Positions 1 to 10,846 of a stretch of 64,000 nt of DNA are shown piece after piece; position 1 is the first letter of the stretch; every line of letters begins with the position of its first letter. Source of the DNA: Mantamonas sphyraenae (taxonomy: Eukaryota; CRuMs; Mantamonadidae); NCBI GenBank assembly GCA_026936335.1, contig JAPMXV010000044.1, forward strand, positions 434,001 through 498,000, given 5' to 3'. The notes beneath the pieces are model-generated. The model was given only the letters and a program-made list of their open reading frames with translations, did not search any database and was not told the origin of the DNA. The position numbers were made by a program, and so were the translations under genes.

Positions 1-56
1 CGCAGACGCAGACGCAGAGCCGGACGCAGAGCCGGACGCAGAGCCGGACGCAGACG
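1..56. repeat. Tandem 12-bp repeat inside the deubiquitinase coding sequence
   Basis: The unit ggacgcagagcc recurs three times, flanked by imperfect gcagac units. On the minus strand it encodes an Ala/Ser/Gly-rich low-complexity insertion between the catalytic Cys half and the (unseen) His half of the USP domain. Confidence 0.75.
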
Positions 57-1863
57 CGGCAGCTGCGTCGCCCTCACCAGCCGCTGCAGACGCAGCTGCC
101 TTCTTCTTGGCTGCCTTGGCTGCGGCGCGTTCGCGTCGCGCGATGCCTTCGCGTGTGTACGGCTCCATGTTCAGCACTTCGTCCACGGGGAACTCGCAGT
201 AGTCGTCCACTTTGACGCGCATGAACGTGTCAAAGTCAAACGTGAAGCGCTTGAGATGCAGAATCAGGATGTTCGGAAGCGTGCCCACACACGAACGCTT
301 CAGCACGTCGATCTTCTTGTCGCATTCCTCCCAGTAGTACGCGTTGTCGCCCTCAAGCATGTCACCTTCGATAAACAGGTCCAGTGCCTCGTGGATGTTC
401 TTCTTGTCCTTCACCTCCAGGCCGATGTTCAGGAACTTCTCGTCGCGCTCCTTCTTCAGGTTGTACTCCGGGTTCATGGAAATCAGCTGGTTGGTCATCT
501 GGCCGCCAAACAGGTCGTCCAGCAGGTGAGCGTGCGGCGTGTCCTTAAGATTGGTCTCGATCTGGTCAAACAGCGTGCGCAGGAACTCGTCCACGTCCTG
601 CTGCACCACGGGGTTCAGCGGCACGCCGTCCCAGTCCTTGAACGTCTGCTGGTACTCACGCGGCGTGGTGAACGCCTTGTCGCTCTCCAACAGCTGGCCA
701 AACAGCTTCTGCATCTGGAAGGCCACCGAGTCTTGCGGCAGACCCGACACGTCGGCGTCCAGCAGGCCCGTGCGCATTTCGGGCGTCATGAACATCTGCT
801 GCGTCAGCGAGTTCATGTAACAGGTTGCACCCATGTTGCGCAAGCCCACAAAGTCCGTCATGCTCTTTTCGTAGCCGTGCGGCTGGTAGTCCCAAGGCCA
901 GCTCAGGTCCTTCACCTGCTCCTCGTTCAGCTTTGCATTGAAGCGGAACGACTTGCTGTAATGGTTCTGGATCAGAGAACGCGTCAACTGCTTGCTGGCT
1001 TGCTGGTTCTTGGCCACAATCACGCTGAGCAGGGCAAACGCGGCGCGGCGTGCGCGCGGCGTCTTGCACTTGGGCGGCGCAAGGTCGCCGTGGTTCTCGA
1101 GTGTCGGGATGGCAAACAGGGCGTCCGAGTAGACGTGGTCCACCAACTCGTCGCTGGCAGACGCGGCCACGGCCGAGTCGCTGGACGCAAGCGTCATGGC
1201 CAGCGTCAGGTAGCCAATCAGCACGCGGTCTTCCTTTGTGTTCTTGCGAGCCTCGCGCACGGGCGCCGCAATGATCTTCTCCGACAACTGGTTGAACACC
1301 TTGATGGCTCCCTCCGAGTCGTTGCCTCCCTCGTGGTGTACCATGAGCAGGCGGCCGAGCAGAGAAAAGTACTCGTCGCACACGTCGGCGTACTCGTTGA
1401 TGTCGTCCAGGCGGCTGAGCAGCAGCGGGTAGATCGAGTCCAGCAGCTTTCGGTCCTTGACCAGCGAGCACAGGCTGTACAGGCCGTCCGCGCCACGTCG
1501 GCGGATGTGACGGTCCTCGTTCTCCAGCAGGATGCGCTGCACTGTGCTTTCCAGATCCTCAAAGTTGGCCACGGCGTCGACCAGCTGCGGTTGGAACACC
1601 AGCGACGGTGCAGCCAGTCCCAGCACGTCGCGCAGGATGCTGTCCTGCGTGATGTTTGTCTCGTGGTCCTCCTTCACAAACTCGCTCTGCACGCGCTCGA
1701 TCACCAGACCGTTCTCGGCCACGACGCGCATCAATGCAAGCAGGGTGTGCACCAGCTTGGTAAAGTCCACGCATTCCAGGATCGACTCGCGCGACGTCAC
1801 GCTCAGCTGGCGCACAAGGAAGCGCGCTGCTCCCTCCTTGGCAGACTCCTTGGCGGCCTTGTC

Positions 1864-1894
<31 letters not shown>

Positions 1895-4800
1895 GACGAC
1901 GACGACGCGTTGTCTTCTGCAGCCAGTGCAGCGGCAGCCACGGCCATGGTGTCGCCCATCATGAGCAAGTTGGCCAGTTCCGTGTCGCTCATGACCGAGG
2001 ACGACGCAGGCTTGGTTGCGTTTGCCTTGCGGTCCTCTTCCTCCTCCTCGTACGTCTTTTGCGCCTCGTTGGCCAGCTTCTCGATGTTCAGCGCCATTTC
2101 TTGGTCCTCGCTCAGCTCGCCAATCATGAACAGCTTCACCAGCTTGAGCGACAGGCCGAGCGCAGTGCGCCACAGCGGGTGGGTCTCTTCCGTGTTTTGG
2201 TGCACGGTCTTTTCCACAGAGGCCTGGAAGATGTTGTAGAGGTGCTGGAAGCCGCCCGTGGCCAGGAAGCGCGTTCGCCACTCCAGGCAGTCGGAAGCCT
2301 CCAGGTGGGCGGACGAGTGCATCTCCTCGTCGTCCACCTGCTTGTCGCTGGGCAGAGACAGCTTGTCGCAGATCTTGAGGTTGTACACGAGCTTGTACAC
2401 CGACGATTGCTCAAGCAGGTCGTCCCAGTTGACCTTGGCCTCGCCTTGGTTCAGGGCGCGCAGCTTGTCAAACAGCTGTTCGTTGAGCGGAAGCAGCGAG
2501 AGCAGGTCCCACACGGCGTTGCCCACAGTGGCGTTGCCCATGTCCAGCAGCTCAAACAGCATGTCGAAATAGTACTGGTTGTTGGCCAGGATGTACGACG
2601 GCAGCACCTCGGTCTCCTCGGGCACGTCCTCTTCGGCGCCTGCGCCTGCGCCTGCGTCTGCGTCGGCTCCTGCGTTTTCGCTGACGTCGATGGTCGAGTC
2701 GTCGCCTGCGCCTGCGGCGTTTTCCTCGTCGCCGTCGGCAGTGGCCGCGTTGCTGTCTGCATCGCTGTCCACGTCGTCCTGGTTTGCAGGCACGAGGGCC
2801 ATGCTGTCGTCCGGCGGCGTGTAGTCGCTGCGCTTGTAGATGTTGAGCACGCCGTAGTCGATAAACTTCATCTGCTCCAGCGTTTTCTTTTCCACGGCGC
2901 CTCGCATCTCACGGCCTGCGTCGACCATGACGACCTCGGAGTACTCCCAGCCGTACAGCTCGGCGATCTTGCGCTTGAGCACCTTGATTGTGTCCATAGT
3001 GTTTGCCTGGATGGTCAGGCGCGGGCTCGGGGCGGAGCTGCAAGTCAGCACGAGCGGCAGAGTGCGTCCCGTGGGCAGGCCCAAGGAGCAAGCCTCGATG
3101 AACTGCTTCATGATGGACAGCGAGCAGGTGCAGCGGTTGATGTGCTTCTGCTTGGTGGCGTCGTCCATCGCCGCGGCCTCGTCGCCCTGCTTCTTCAGTT
3201 CGGTGAAGGCCGACTCGAGGTAGCCCATGCAGGTGACCACGTAGGCCTCCCATTCCTTGGCGTTGCTCAATCCCTCGGCCAGCTTCATGTTGAGGCGGTT
3301 GAGGAAGGAGCGCGCCTTCTTGCTGACTTCGGGGTTCTGTGCGTCGAGAGCAATAATCCACAGGGAATCCTTGCCGATGACGGCCTCGAGGTTCTGCACG
3401 AGGAAGTCCGAGTAGGGTCGAGCCTCCATGGTGCCGCTCTTGAAGTTGAGGTACAGGAAGTAGTTCTCGTAGCATTCGTAGGCGAGCTCGTCCATGGTGG
3501 CTGCGTCCATGCCGGCGAGCTTGTTGTGGAACACGTACTCTGCAATCTCGGGCGTAAAGGCAGCAAAGTCCTTGGACTTGCTGTCATCGGCGCCGCGCAG
3601 CGAGGCGAGCCAGTTGAAGCCGGCGAGGCGGACGTCGTCGCTGGGGGCAGCGTCGACCATGGCCTCCCAGAAGCGGTCGACCTGCTCCTGGGTCAGAGTG
3701 AGCGCCGAGTTGACCAGCACGTAGGTGAGGAAGGAGAGGACGCGGTCGAGCATGGCCGGGTTGGGCTCCGTCTGCGAAAAGTAGATGAGCTCGTCAAGGA
3801 GCAGGTCGCGCAGCTGGTGGCCCTCCTCAAGGTCGCCGATGACGGATGCCACCGTTTCCACATTGGTGTGGTACATGTTGACCGGGTAGGCACCAATGAT
3901 CTTTTGCATGAGGATGAGGGAGTTGGGCTCGCGCATGTTGTCCATGCAGAGCTTCATGTACTCCTTGCGCTCGCCGAGGCATGTGTGCTGGCGGATGATC
4001 TCCGAATGGTGGTCGATGGCCTGTTCGCAGATGTCCTTGGGCACGTCGGGGCTCATGATCATCTGGTAGAGGAATTCGAGGGCCTTCTTCTCCATGTTGC
4101 CGTACATGTCGCGCTTGCTGATGTCCTTGATGAGCTTGAGGGTCTCCGAGTCGAACTTTTCGGCCTCCACCTTTTGGATCTTTTCCATGATAAAGTCGAG
4201 CTGGGCCTCGGTGAAGTAGAGGGCAAGCTCGGCAAACTGGGCGTAGATGAGGTGGCGCACGCTGTCGTGCTTGTGGACCGAGGCATCCCACATGAGGTCG
4301 AGGTGGTCGTTGGTGAGACGCTCGCGCTTGGCCATGAAGCGGAGCAGGTCTGTGCAGCGCTTGAGGACCTCGATGTGCAGATCGGGGCCGTAGAGTTCTT
4401 CAAAGATCTTGTTTTCCTCGATCCAGTCGAGGAGGGCGTCTGCGGTGAGCCAGTGCTGCTGCTGCTGGCGGTTCTGGAACTGCTGGAACTGTTGGTTGTT
4501 CTGGTTCTTCCACCAGCCGCCACTGAGCTGGATGAGGTCCTTGAGCTCGACGACCGAGAGCATGCGCAGGGTGAGGTAGGACGAGCGGAAGCACTTGAGT
4601 GCCATTTCGAGGCGGAACTTTTCGATGATCTCTGCAGCCTCGCGGTCGCTGAGGAGGAGCTTGAGGAGCAGTTCGCACGAAGTGATGATGCTGTGGATGA
4701 CGCCCTTCTTGGCAGTCTTGATCTCGTCGTCGGACAGAGAGAGCAGACGGTTGATGACGGACTCCTCGATTCGAGGGATGAGGAGGGCGTTGAAGCGGTT

Positions 4801-6136
4801 GGTGAGGAAGTACTTGGGCTTGACAATGAGCTCGAGGATGTGTGCAATGACCTCAAAGTCAAAGGTGTCGCGCTCGATGTACTTGAAGATGGCTTCGAAG
4901 CCACCATGGGTGCCAAAGTAGTGTGTGTTCTCGATGATGAAGCCCGACTCCCACACCTTGCCGTGGAAGCAGGTGTATCGGAAGAGCTCACGCGTGTCCT
5001 CGTCGTCTTGCTCGAGCTCGAGGGGCGGATCGTTGGGGCGGCGCTTGTGATTGAGATAGAAGTTCATGGCGTCGTCCAGGACCTTCTTGCCGCACTCAAA
5101 CACCTCGATAAGCGGGTAGCGCGGGATGACAAAGATGATGAGGTCGAGGTAGGCCTTGAACACGTTGACAAAGGGATCGAGCACGTGCGGACGCACCTCC
5201 TTCTGCTGCAGCAGGCTCATCATTGCCTTTGGGATGACCTTGCGCACAAAGTGATCCACGTACTCGGGCAGCTTCGTCTCCTTTGGGTTTCCGTTGTCGT
5301 CCAGGTCCTCCTGCTGCTCGTCGTAGATCTCGACGATCAGCATGGTGGCGGCTCGCACGCTGGACAGGAAGAACTCGAGCTGCGTGGAGCGTGGTGGCGG
5401 CGTTCAGGGACAAGGAGGGTGTGTTAGGAGACGATGCGGTTTGAAGAGCGGGCTACATGACGCAGGTAGGACGCAGCGAGCGAGAGGTTTGGAGTAAACT
5501 TCACCACGCGCTGAAAAAAACACATGGACGGCAGCCGCAAACAACACGGCGAGAGCTGGAACAGAGTCAACCGCAGGCGCAGGGCCAGGGTGGAGGGAAG
5601 CTGCATCATGTATCGACATACCTTGACCTTGCCTCCAGCGTGGTCGGTCTCGATCTGCTTGAACAGCCTGTGTGGGCGGGGAGAAAAACGAGTCCCAGAG
5701 AGGGATCAGCAACAAACGCGGTTGCACAGAGAAGTGGGTCAGTTTGATACTGGGCTTCACGGCGAGCCAGGCACAAGGTCGCACAAGGCATGCCAACAAG
5801 GTGACGTGTGCAACGCCCTGACGGGCAGGCAGGACAAGGGATCGCGTGCAGCGCACGGCGGGCTGTGGGCGACGGGAGGGTACCAAAAATTTCGGTTTGG
5901 AGGCTGGCAGGGAAGGGCAGGAGAAGGCCAAGGGGGGGGCCAGGGCGGGTAACGTACGCTTCAAACTTGTCCCCATTGGTGTCTGTGACGGGAGTTTCCT
6001 TGGGCAGGCCAAAGAACGACGGCTCGCCGCTCCAGGGCTCGGAGTACACCGGCTCGGCTTCTTCCGGCTGTCCCTCCTGCTCGGTGGCCTGGACCTTGTC
6101 GTTCTCTTGCACAGGCTCCTTCGTTCCTTCGGACAT
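1..6136 (-). CDS. Giant ubiquitin carboxyl-terminal hydrolase, USP9X/USP24/USP34 (fat facets) type, 3' end outside the window
   Basis: Cysteine protease that removes ubiquitin from proteins. I read three exons: 6136-5958, 5667-5622 and 5379 to the window edge. Joining them restores one frame (75 codons, then phase 0), giving 1868 residues without a stop. Residues up to about 1580 are helical, HEAT/armadillo-like sequence, as in USP9X and USP34. A ubiquitin-like segment sits near residues 860-920 (motif around MDTIKVLKRKIAELYGWEY). The USP Cys box is clear: GLRNMGATCYMNSLTQQ, with catalytic Cys at about residue 1595 (nt 820-822). The two CxxC-type finger positions and the His box are not all visible because the gene leaves the window after an Ala/Ser/Gly-rich insertion. 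A run of about 12 Ser lies near nt 1860-1900. Family assignment is firm; the choice between USP9X, USP24 and USP34 is not made. Confidence 0.92.
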
Positions 6137-6508
6137 GCTTCGGTAGTGTGTTTGTCTGTGCGTGTCCCAGGTATGGATGCGAGGGTCAGCGGATGGCTCA
6201 GCTGTGCGCAGGGACACGTGGCAGCCACGCGAAAAGAGAGGGGCCACGCGAACGAATTCACACAAATCGCACTCGGGCGCCTGAGCAAAAAGCGCCGGCC
6301 AAACTGGTGTGCAGCAGTCACGTGCGACAACGACTTCACCATGACGCGGGGTGCAGCACATTTCCGCCCCCTGCCACCCTGTCGGATGGGAAAATGCACA
6401 CGTCAAATGCACACACACACACAAGAAAAGAGGTGAACACACCTGAGGAAGTTTGGGTGGTTTGGCAAGGGCGCCTTTCAGCCGTCTCCATTCCAATGTC
6501 CCCGTCCA
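6137..6508. other. Spacer between deubiquitinase start and ECI1 stop
   Basis: 372 bp with no convincing coding sequence on either strand. It must hold the deubiquitinase promoter and 5' leader plus the ECI1 3' end. It contains a short CA run (about 6408-6422). I see no clear TATA box. Confidence 0.6.
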
Positions 6509-7515
6509 TCACTTCTTCCCCTTGCGCATGCCCGCTACAATGGCCTTGATGCGAGCCTGTGTCTCTGCAGAGGAGATGGCCTCGTACATAAGGTCTGCGC
6601 TGTCCTCGGCCTGCTTGCTGAACTGCTCCATCATGGGGCGACGGTAGTTCAGCTTGGTGTTGACACGAGCAAAACTGGGAAGCTTGAGCAGACGTTCCAC
6701 GTATGCGGTGGCCTTCTCAATGGCCTCCTCGGGAGAGCTGGCCAACTCATCCACCAGCTCGCATGCCAGAGCCTCTGTTGGGGACAGCATGCGTCCCTCC
6801 TTGATGTACAGCTCAGCCTTGCGCGGCCCAATCACAGAGGCATACGTCTGCGTGATGAACGCAGGCACCGTGACGCCCACAGGCACCTCGTTCAGGCCCA
6901 TGGTGAAAGGCCCGTCCATCATCACGCGGTAGTCGCATGCCATGGACATTACACACCCACCCGCCGGGTTCTCACCTGCAATGGCATTGGCGACAACCAG
7001 CGGCGTGCCGTAGATCTTCTTGAACACTGTAGAAACGCCAGTCGTGCCGTGGGAGGGGATTTGCGTCAACCGTCAGCCGCCAGCTCCACGTCTACTCTCC
7101 CCAAGCTGACCACTCCTCTGTTGTCTACCGTCCCACATGCACACTTACGGCCAAAGAATGCCTCCATAAACACGCGGAAATCCTCCGGTGACGGGTCCAC
7201 CAGCTGCTGGAAAATGTCGATGCCTCCGGAAAAGATGCCGCGCAAGTTCGAGGCCAGCACCATGCCGTGCTGCTTCTCGTTCTGCTCGATGCTCTCAATG
7301 ACCTCCACAACCTCACGGCAAAAGTCGGTCGACATGCCGTTCACCGGGGCGCGGTTCAGCAGCACCAGCGCATGGTTGCCGCGGTCCTCGACAATCACGC
7401 GCGGCTGCTCGTTGCCCACCTGCATGGAGGTGGCCAGACCACGCTGTGCGGTTTGCACACTGGCCATCGAGCGCACCACACTCGTTCTGCTGCTAGTAGA
7501 GACTCGGGAAAACAT
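6509..7515 (-). CDS. ECI1: Mitochondrial enoyl-CoA delta-isomerase 1 (dodecenoyl-CoA isomerase)
   Basis: Crotonase-fold enzyme that shifts cis/trans-3 double bonds to trans-2 so that unsaturated fatty acids can complete beta-oxidation. Two exons: 7515-7149 and 7026-6509, joined in phase 1 across a 122-bp GT-AG intron; 294 residues, close to the family size. The N-terminus (about 30 residues) is Ser/Arg-rich with no acidic residue, as expected for a mitochondrial presequence. The oxyanion-hole region reads NPAGGCVMSMACDYR. The family's catalytic glutamate is present in GLNEVPVG at about residue 169. The C-terminus ends in GKGKK-like residues rather than a peroxisomal SKL, which supports mitochondrial location. 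An open frame extends upstream of 7515, but its residues look like untranslated leader. Confidence 0.9.
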
Positions 7516-7690
7516 TCGGCTTTCGGTTGGTGGGACGGGAGTGGGGAGGGGTGTCAACTTGTGTGTCCATTGTGATTTGCATGGGTGCTTGTCGCCCCCC
7601 ACCATCTTCTCTTCCTCTTTCTCCATCCTCGTCCTTCCTCCTGCACACCCTCTTTCACCCACAGACACAGCCACCTCCGATTTCAGCTTC

Positions 7691-7734
7691 GCCGCTCAGC
7701 CACTCAGCCGCTCAGCCGCTCAGCCGCTCAGCCA
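7691..7734. repeat. 8-bp minisatellite (cagccgct units)
   Basis: Direct repeats of ctcagccg with one ctcagcca variant, just downstream of the Myb copy 1 stop. The array is one 8-bp unit longer here than in copy 2 (near 12485-12520). It is the only indel found between the duplicated segments. Confidence 0.85.
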
Positions 7735-7752
7735 CATGCTTCGTCTCCATCC

Positions 7753-10146
7753 TCACATCTCCTCACACTTTTCCTCCACCCGCTGTCGCTTGCCCAGCGC
7801 GCGCAACGCCTCAGCTGCAAACGCATCTTCCTCCTCATCAGGCGTCGACGGCCGACTAGAGTCGCTGCTGCTCGAATGCGTGCTTGCGCCACTCCACCCG
7901 CTCATCGTGCTCGCCTTGCGCTTGCTTCCGCTCTGCATCACATCCTGGATCGACGGCAACAGGTGCTTCATCTCACTGGACTGCTGCATCTGGCCCGCCT
8001 GCTGCTGCACCTGCTGGCCCTGCTGCTGGTACAGCTGCTCCAGCGCCATGCGCTGTGCCTGTGCCTGTGCCTGCTGTTCAGCCAGCTGCTGCTGTTGCTG
8101 CTGTTGATGTGCATCCTCCACTCGCATCTCCCAGCCACGCAGCTCTCCCAGCAGCTGGTGTTGCCATCCTCCAGGCTGCCCCTGCTGCTGTTGTTGAGAC
8201 TCCTGCTGCATCGCTTGCATCTGCTGTGCCAGACGCAGTTTCGCCATCTCCATCTGCATCTGCATTTGCATTTGCATGCGCAGTTGCAGTTGCAGCTTCA
8301 TCTGTAGCTGCTGCATGTGCGTCTCGATCCCGTTTCCTCCACCACTTCCGTATCCTCCCAGCAGCCCTTCCATCCCTCCCAGTCCACCCATCCCAGCCAC
8401 GTTGCTCATCCCTTCCACTTCCATCCTTCGTCCATGCTCTCCCATCGCAGATCCACCCTCGTCGCCATCCTCCACATCCTTTCCACCCCTCACCGACTTG
8501 CTGCCGCCGCTGCGACGTCGTCCACCCTTGCGCATAGACTTGCCCATCGTGTGGTGCGTCAGGGGCAGCACAAAGTTCCCAGCTTCGTCCAGCAGGTCGC
8601 CGTGGCACAGACATCCGCTCAGCATCTCCAACACTCGCGTAAACACCACGTAGTTCTGCTCGTTGCGATGTTCGTAGTGCCAGTTCTCGTCCTCCTCCAC
8701 AAAGTTGCTCTCTGCCACTGCGTCTCGTGCCTCGCGAAAGTCCAATCGTCCTTCGCTACGGTACAGCCGTCCTGCAATCACCTTGAACAGCTTTGCGTTC
8801 CAACGTCGGCGCACAGCACACGGCGGTCGTCCTTGGATCATCGACGAGATCTCCGCCCAGTGGTTTCCATGCTCACGCCACGCCTTGAACAACTGCACGT
8901 CCTCCTCTTCCGTCCACGGGCCGTGCTTGATGCTCGTGTCCAGTGCGTTCATCCAGTGCGTACGCACCTGAGACGTCGTGCGGTTCGGAAACAACGATGC
9001 AATCTGTCCAAAGTTGCCATTGAACTCTTCCACCGCCTCTCGCAGACGCTCGTTCTCCTCCTCCGACCACGGCGTACGCGAAAAGTAACGCCGTTGAGTC
9101 TTCACACCGTTCGCAGACCCCAGTGCAGACGTATATCGCTGCCGCACCTGTGCACACACAGTGTCCCAAACACCACGCCGTCCCACGACCCAGTTCCGAC
9201 ATCCGCCCATGCCCAGTGTACGCCCAATGTGTCCCGTTCGTCGCAAGCCACGTGTCAGCTACCCAAAAATGGCATGGAACCATCCACAACCTTCCCGTTT
9301 CGCACCCCTTTCCTTCCACGTCGACCACGTGCTACATGCATCACCCTCCTCCTTACCTGCTTCTCTGTCCGACCTGGCAGTCGCTTCGAGATCAGTGCCC
9401 ACTGGTCACCCAACTCATCGTATGCCTCGCGCAACACACGATCTTCCTCATCGCTCCACAATTCCTTCTTAATGTCCGGGTTCAGCGTGAACATGAACCG
9501 CTGCCGCACCTGCTCTCCCCGTCCTCCCTGTCAGTCCCTTGGTACCTGTGTACCTCTGCATCCTTTCTCCCACCCCCCCTCCGTCGTCCCATCACTTCCA
9601 AAAGCTCCAGTGCGAGGTTTCCGACACCAACCCCCTTTTTGTTCCCTCCTCTTTTTTCGTGCACTCACCTGCAGATATGTGCGTCCGGGCAGCATCTTGG
9701 CAATCTTGCTCCACGCGTTCCCGTGCTTTCCGTGCTCTTTCAGCAGGATGGCATCCTGCAGTGTGTGTGATGTGTCAGTACACGCGAAGCCGAAGCCTGC
9801 GTCGTCTGCAACTTTTCCTGCAGACACGCCACACTTCCTTTTTTTGGTCCGAAACCACACGCAAACCTCTCCTTGCCCCCACGCGATCTCCACCTGCTTC
9901 ACAATCCCCAAACACCCCCGCAAAACACGCCTCCACACAACATACTTCTTCTGCAGTCCATGCGCCTGACTTGATCTTCGGGTCCAGCGTATAGCGCCAG
10001 TGCTTTCGGATCGTCGACAAGCTTCGGTTCGGAAGAAGCTCCGCTGCTCGTTCAAAGTCAGGCTCGTCATCATGCGACAGGGTCTCTCGCAGGATGCGAT
10101 CCTCTTCGGCTGTCCATACTTGGATCTTTCGTTGCTTGCCGCTCAT
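7753..10146 (-). CDS. Five-repeat Myb/SANT DNA-binding protein, copy 1
   Basis: Probable nuclear DNA-binding protein. Four exons, all joined in phase 0: 10146-9946, 9755-9669, 9509-9357 and 9147-7753; 611 residues. Five tandem Myb repeats fill roughly residues 8-260, with starts such as QVWTAEEDRIL, GAWTAEEDAIL, ELWSDEEDRVL, RTPWSEEENERL and GPWTEEEDVQL. Exon junctions fall inside repeats 2 and 3, and exons 3 and 4 both start with VRQR, as expected from repeat duplication. The C-terminal half is rich in Gln and Met, then Ser, which suggests an activation-type low-complexity region. A multi-repeat Myb protein with more than three repeats resembles SNAPC4/SNAP190 or plant 4R-Myb proteins; I cannot choose. 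The protein is identical to copy 2. Confidence 0.88.
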
Positions 10147-10186
10147 GACTTGGTGTTTGCTTTCGACTATATGTCGGGTAATTGCG

Positions 10187-10197
10187 CAGTTATAAAC
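10187..10197 (-). promoter_or_regulatory. Possible TATA box of Myb copy 1
   Basis: On the minus strand the sequence reads GTTTATAACTG about 45 bp upstream of the ATG at 10146. The same bases stand at 14973-14983 in copy 2, inside the duplicated segment, so both copies keep the same proximal promoter. Confidence 0.3.
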
Positions 10198-10262
10198 GCT
10201 CTGGGAGCGATGGCGGGAGCGAGCGGGCGACGCTTGTTCTGAGCGAGATCGATACCTACGGG

Positions 10263-10846
10263 CATGGAATTGTCCTTATGAATGCTCGTGTGTGTGTAAC
10301 CGTACGAAGATGATTTTTTGTGCGACTTGGATATGTGTCGGTGCTGCACCATATTCTGTGACGAGAGTGGGTTCTCGGCAGCACTCCCGGGGAGTGAGAA
10401 GGCATTCATCCTCTGCTTTTGGTGGCTGGGGTTCGTATGAAGCAGAAGTCTCTGCTTGCGCTGGATGAATGCTGTTGGTGATGAAGCGGTGTCGATGGGC
10501 ACGTTCGTCTCTGGAGCATTTCCACTTTCAACTCTTGCCTTGTGTACTGTCGTTGCATTCCAGGCGCTGCATCTCTGAATGGGTTCCTAGTGTATTGACA
10601 CAGAAGCACAGGCCATAAGTATGGGACAACACTTGGTTTGGGAAGAAAGTGGGGTACTGGCAACGAAACGGCGCCGACCGACTTGCTCGTCCATGAGCCA
10701 GACAACTCAACGTCCGTTTATGTGTCTCCACGCAGAGAGCTTGACTCTACTACGTGGCTCTGGCCAAGGATTTGCGGTCAAAGTTGTTTGGCTTTCGCCC
10801 GCACTCCTGACCACAGTTTCTTCAGCATCAAGATTGGCAAGGAGAC
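10263..10846. other. Spacer between Myb copy 1 and the PH-domain gene
   Basis: 584 bp of unique sequence with no ORF that resembles a protein. It separates two divergent genes and must contain the PH gene promoter. I looked for tRNA and spliceosomal snRNA signatures and saw none. Confidence 0.6.

Larger units (their letters stand above)
7549..10262. repeat. Segmental duplication, copy 1 (partner at 12343-15048)
   Basis: This 2714-bp segment is repeated in the same orientation 4.79 kb downstream. I find five base substitutions and one 8-bp length difference over the whole length. Identity starts at gggtgtcaac and ends after cctacggg. It carries the whole Myb gene plus flanks. The left edge lies only 33 bp upstream of the ECI1 start codon. 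No terminal inverted repeats or target-site duplication are visible. Confidence 0.95.

Noticed and set aside
256-5427. 1723-codon open frame on the plus strand
   Set aside because: It is the antisense of the deubiquitinase. The minus strand in this stretch gives continuous conserved USP sequence with a Cys box; the plus reading is low-complexity His/Leu/Val and resembles nothing.
8317-9969. 550-codon plus-strand frame antisense to Myb copy 1 (and its twin at 13103-14755)
   Set aside because: It runs through Myb exons and introns on the other strand and has biased, repeat-like composition. Being present twice only reflects the duplication.
10263-10846. tRNA, 5S or spliceosomal snRNA gene in the spacer
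   Set aside because: I found no A/B box pair, cloverleaf or conserved snRNA core by eye. A covariance scan (tRNAscan-SE, Infernal) would settle it.
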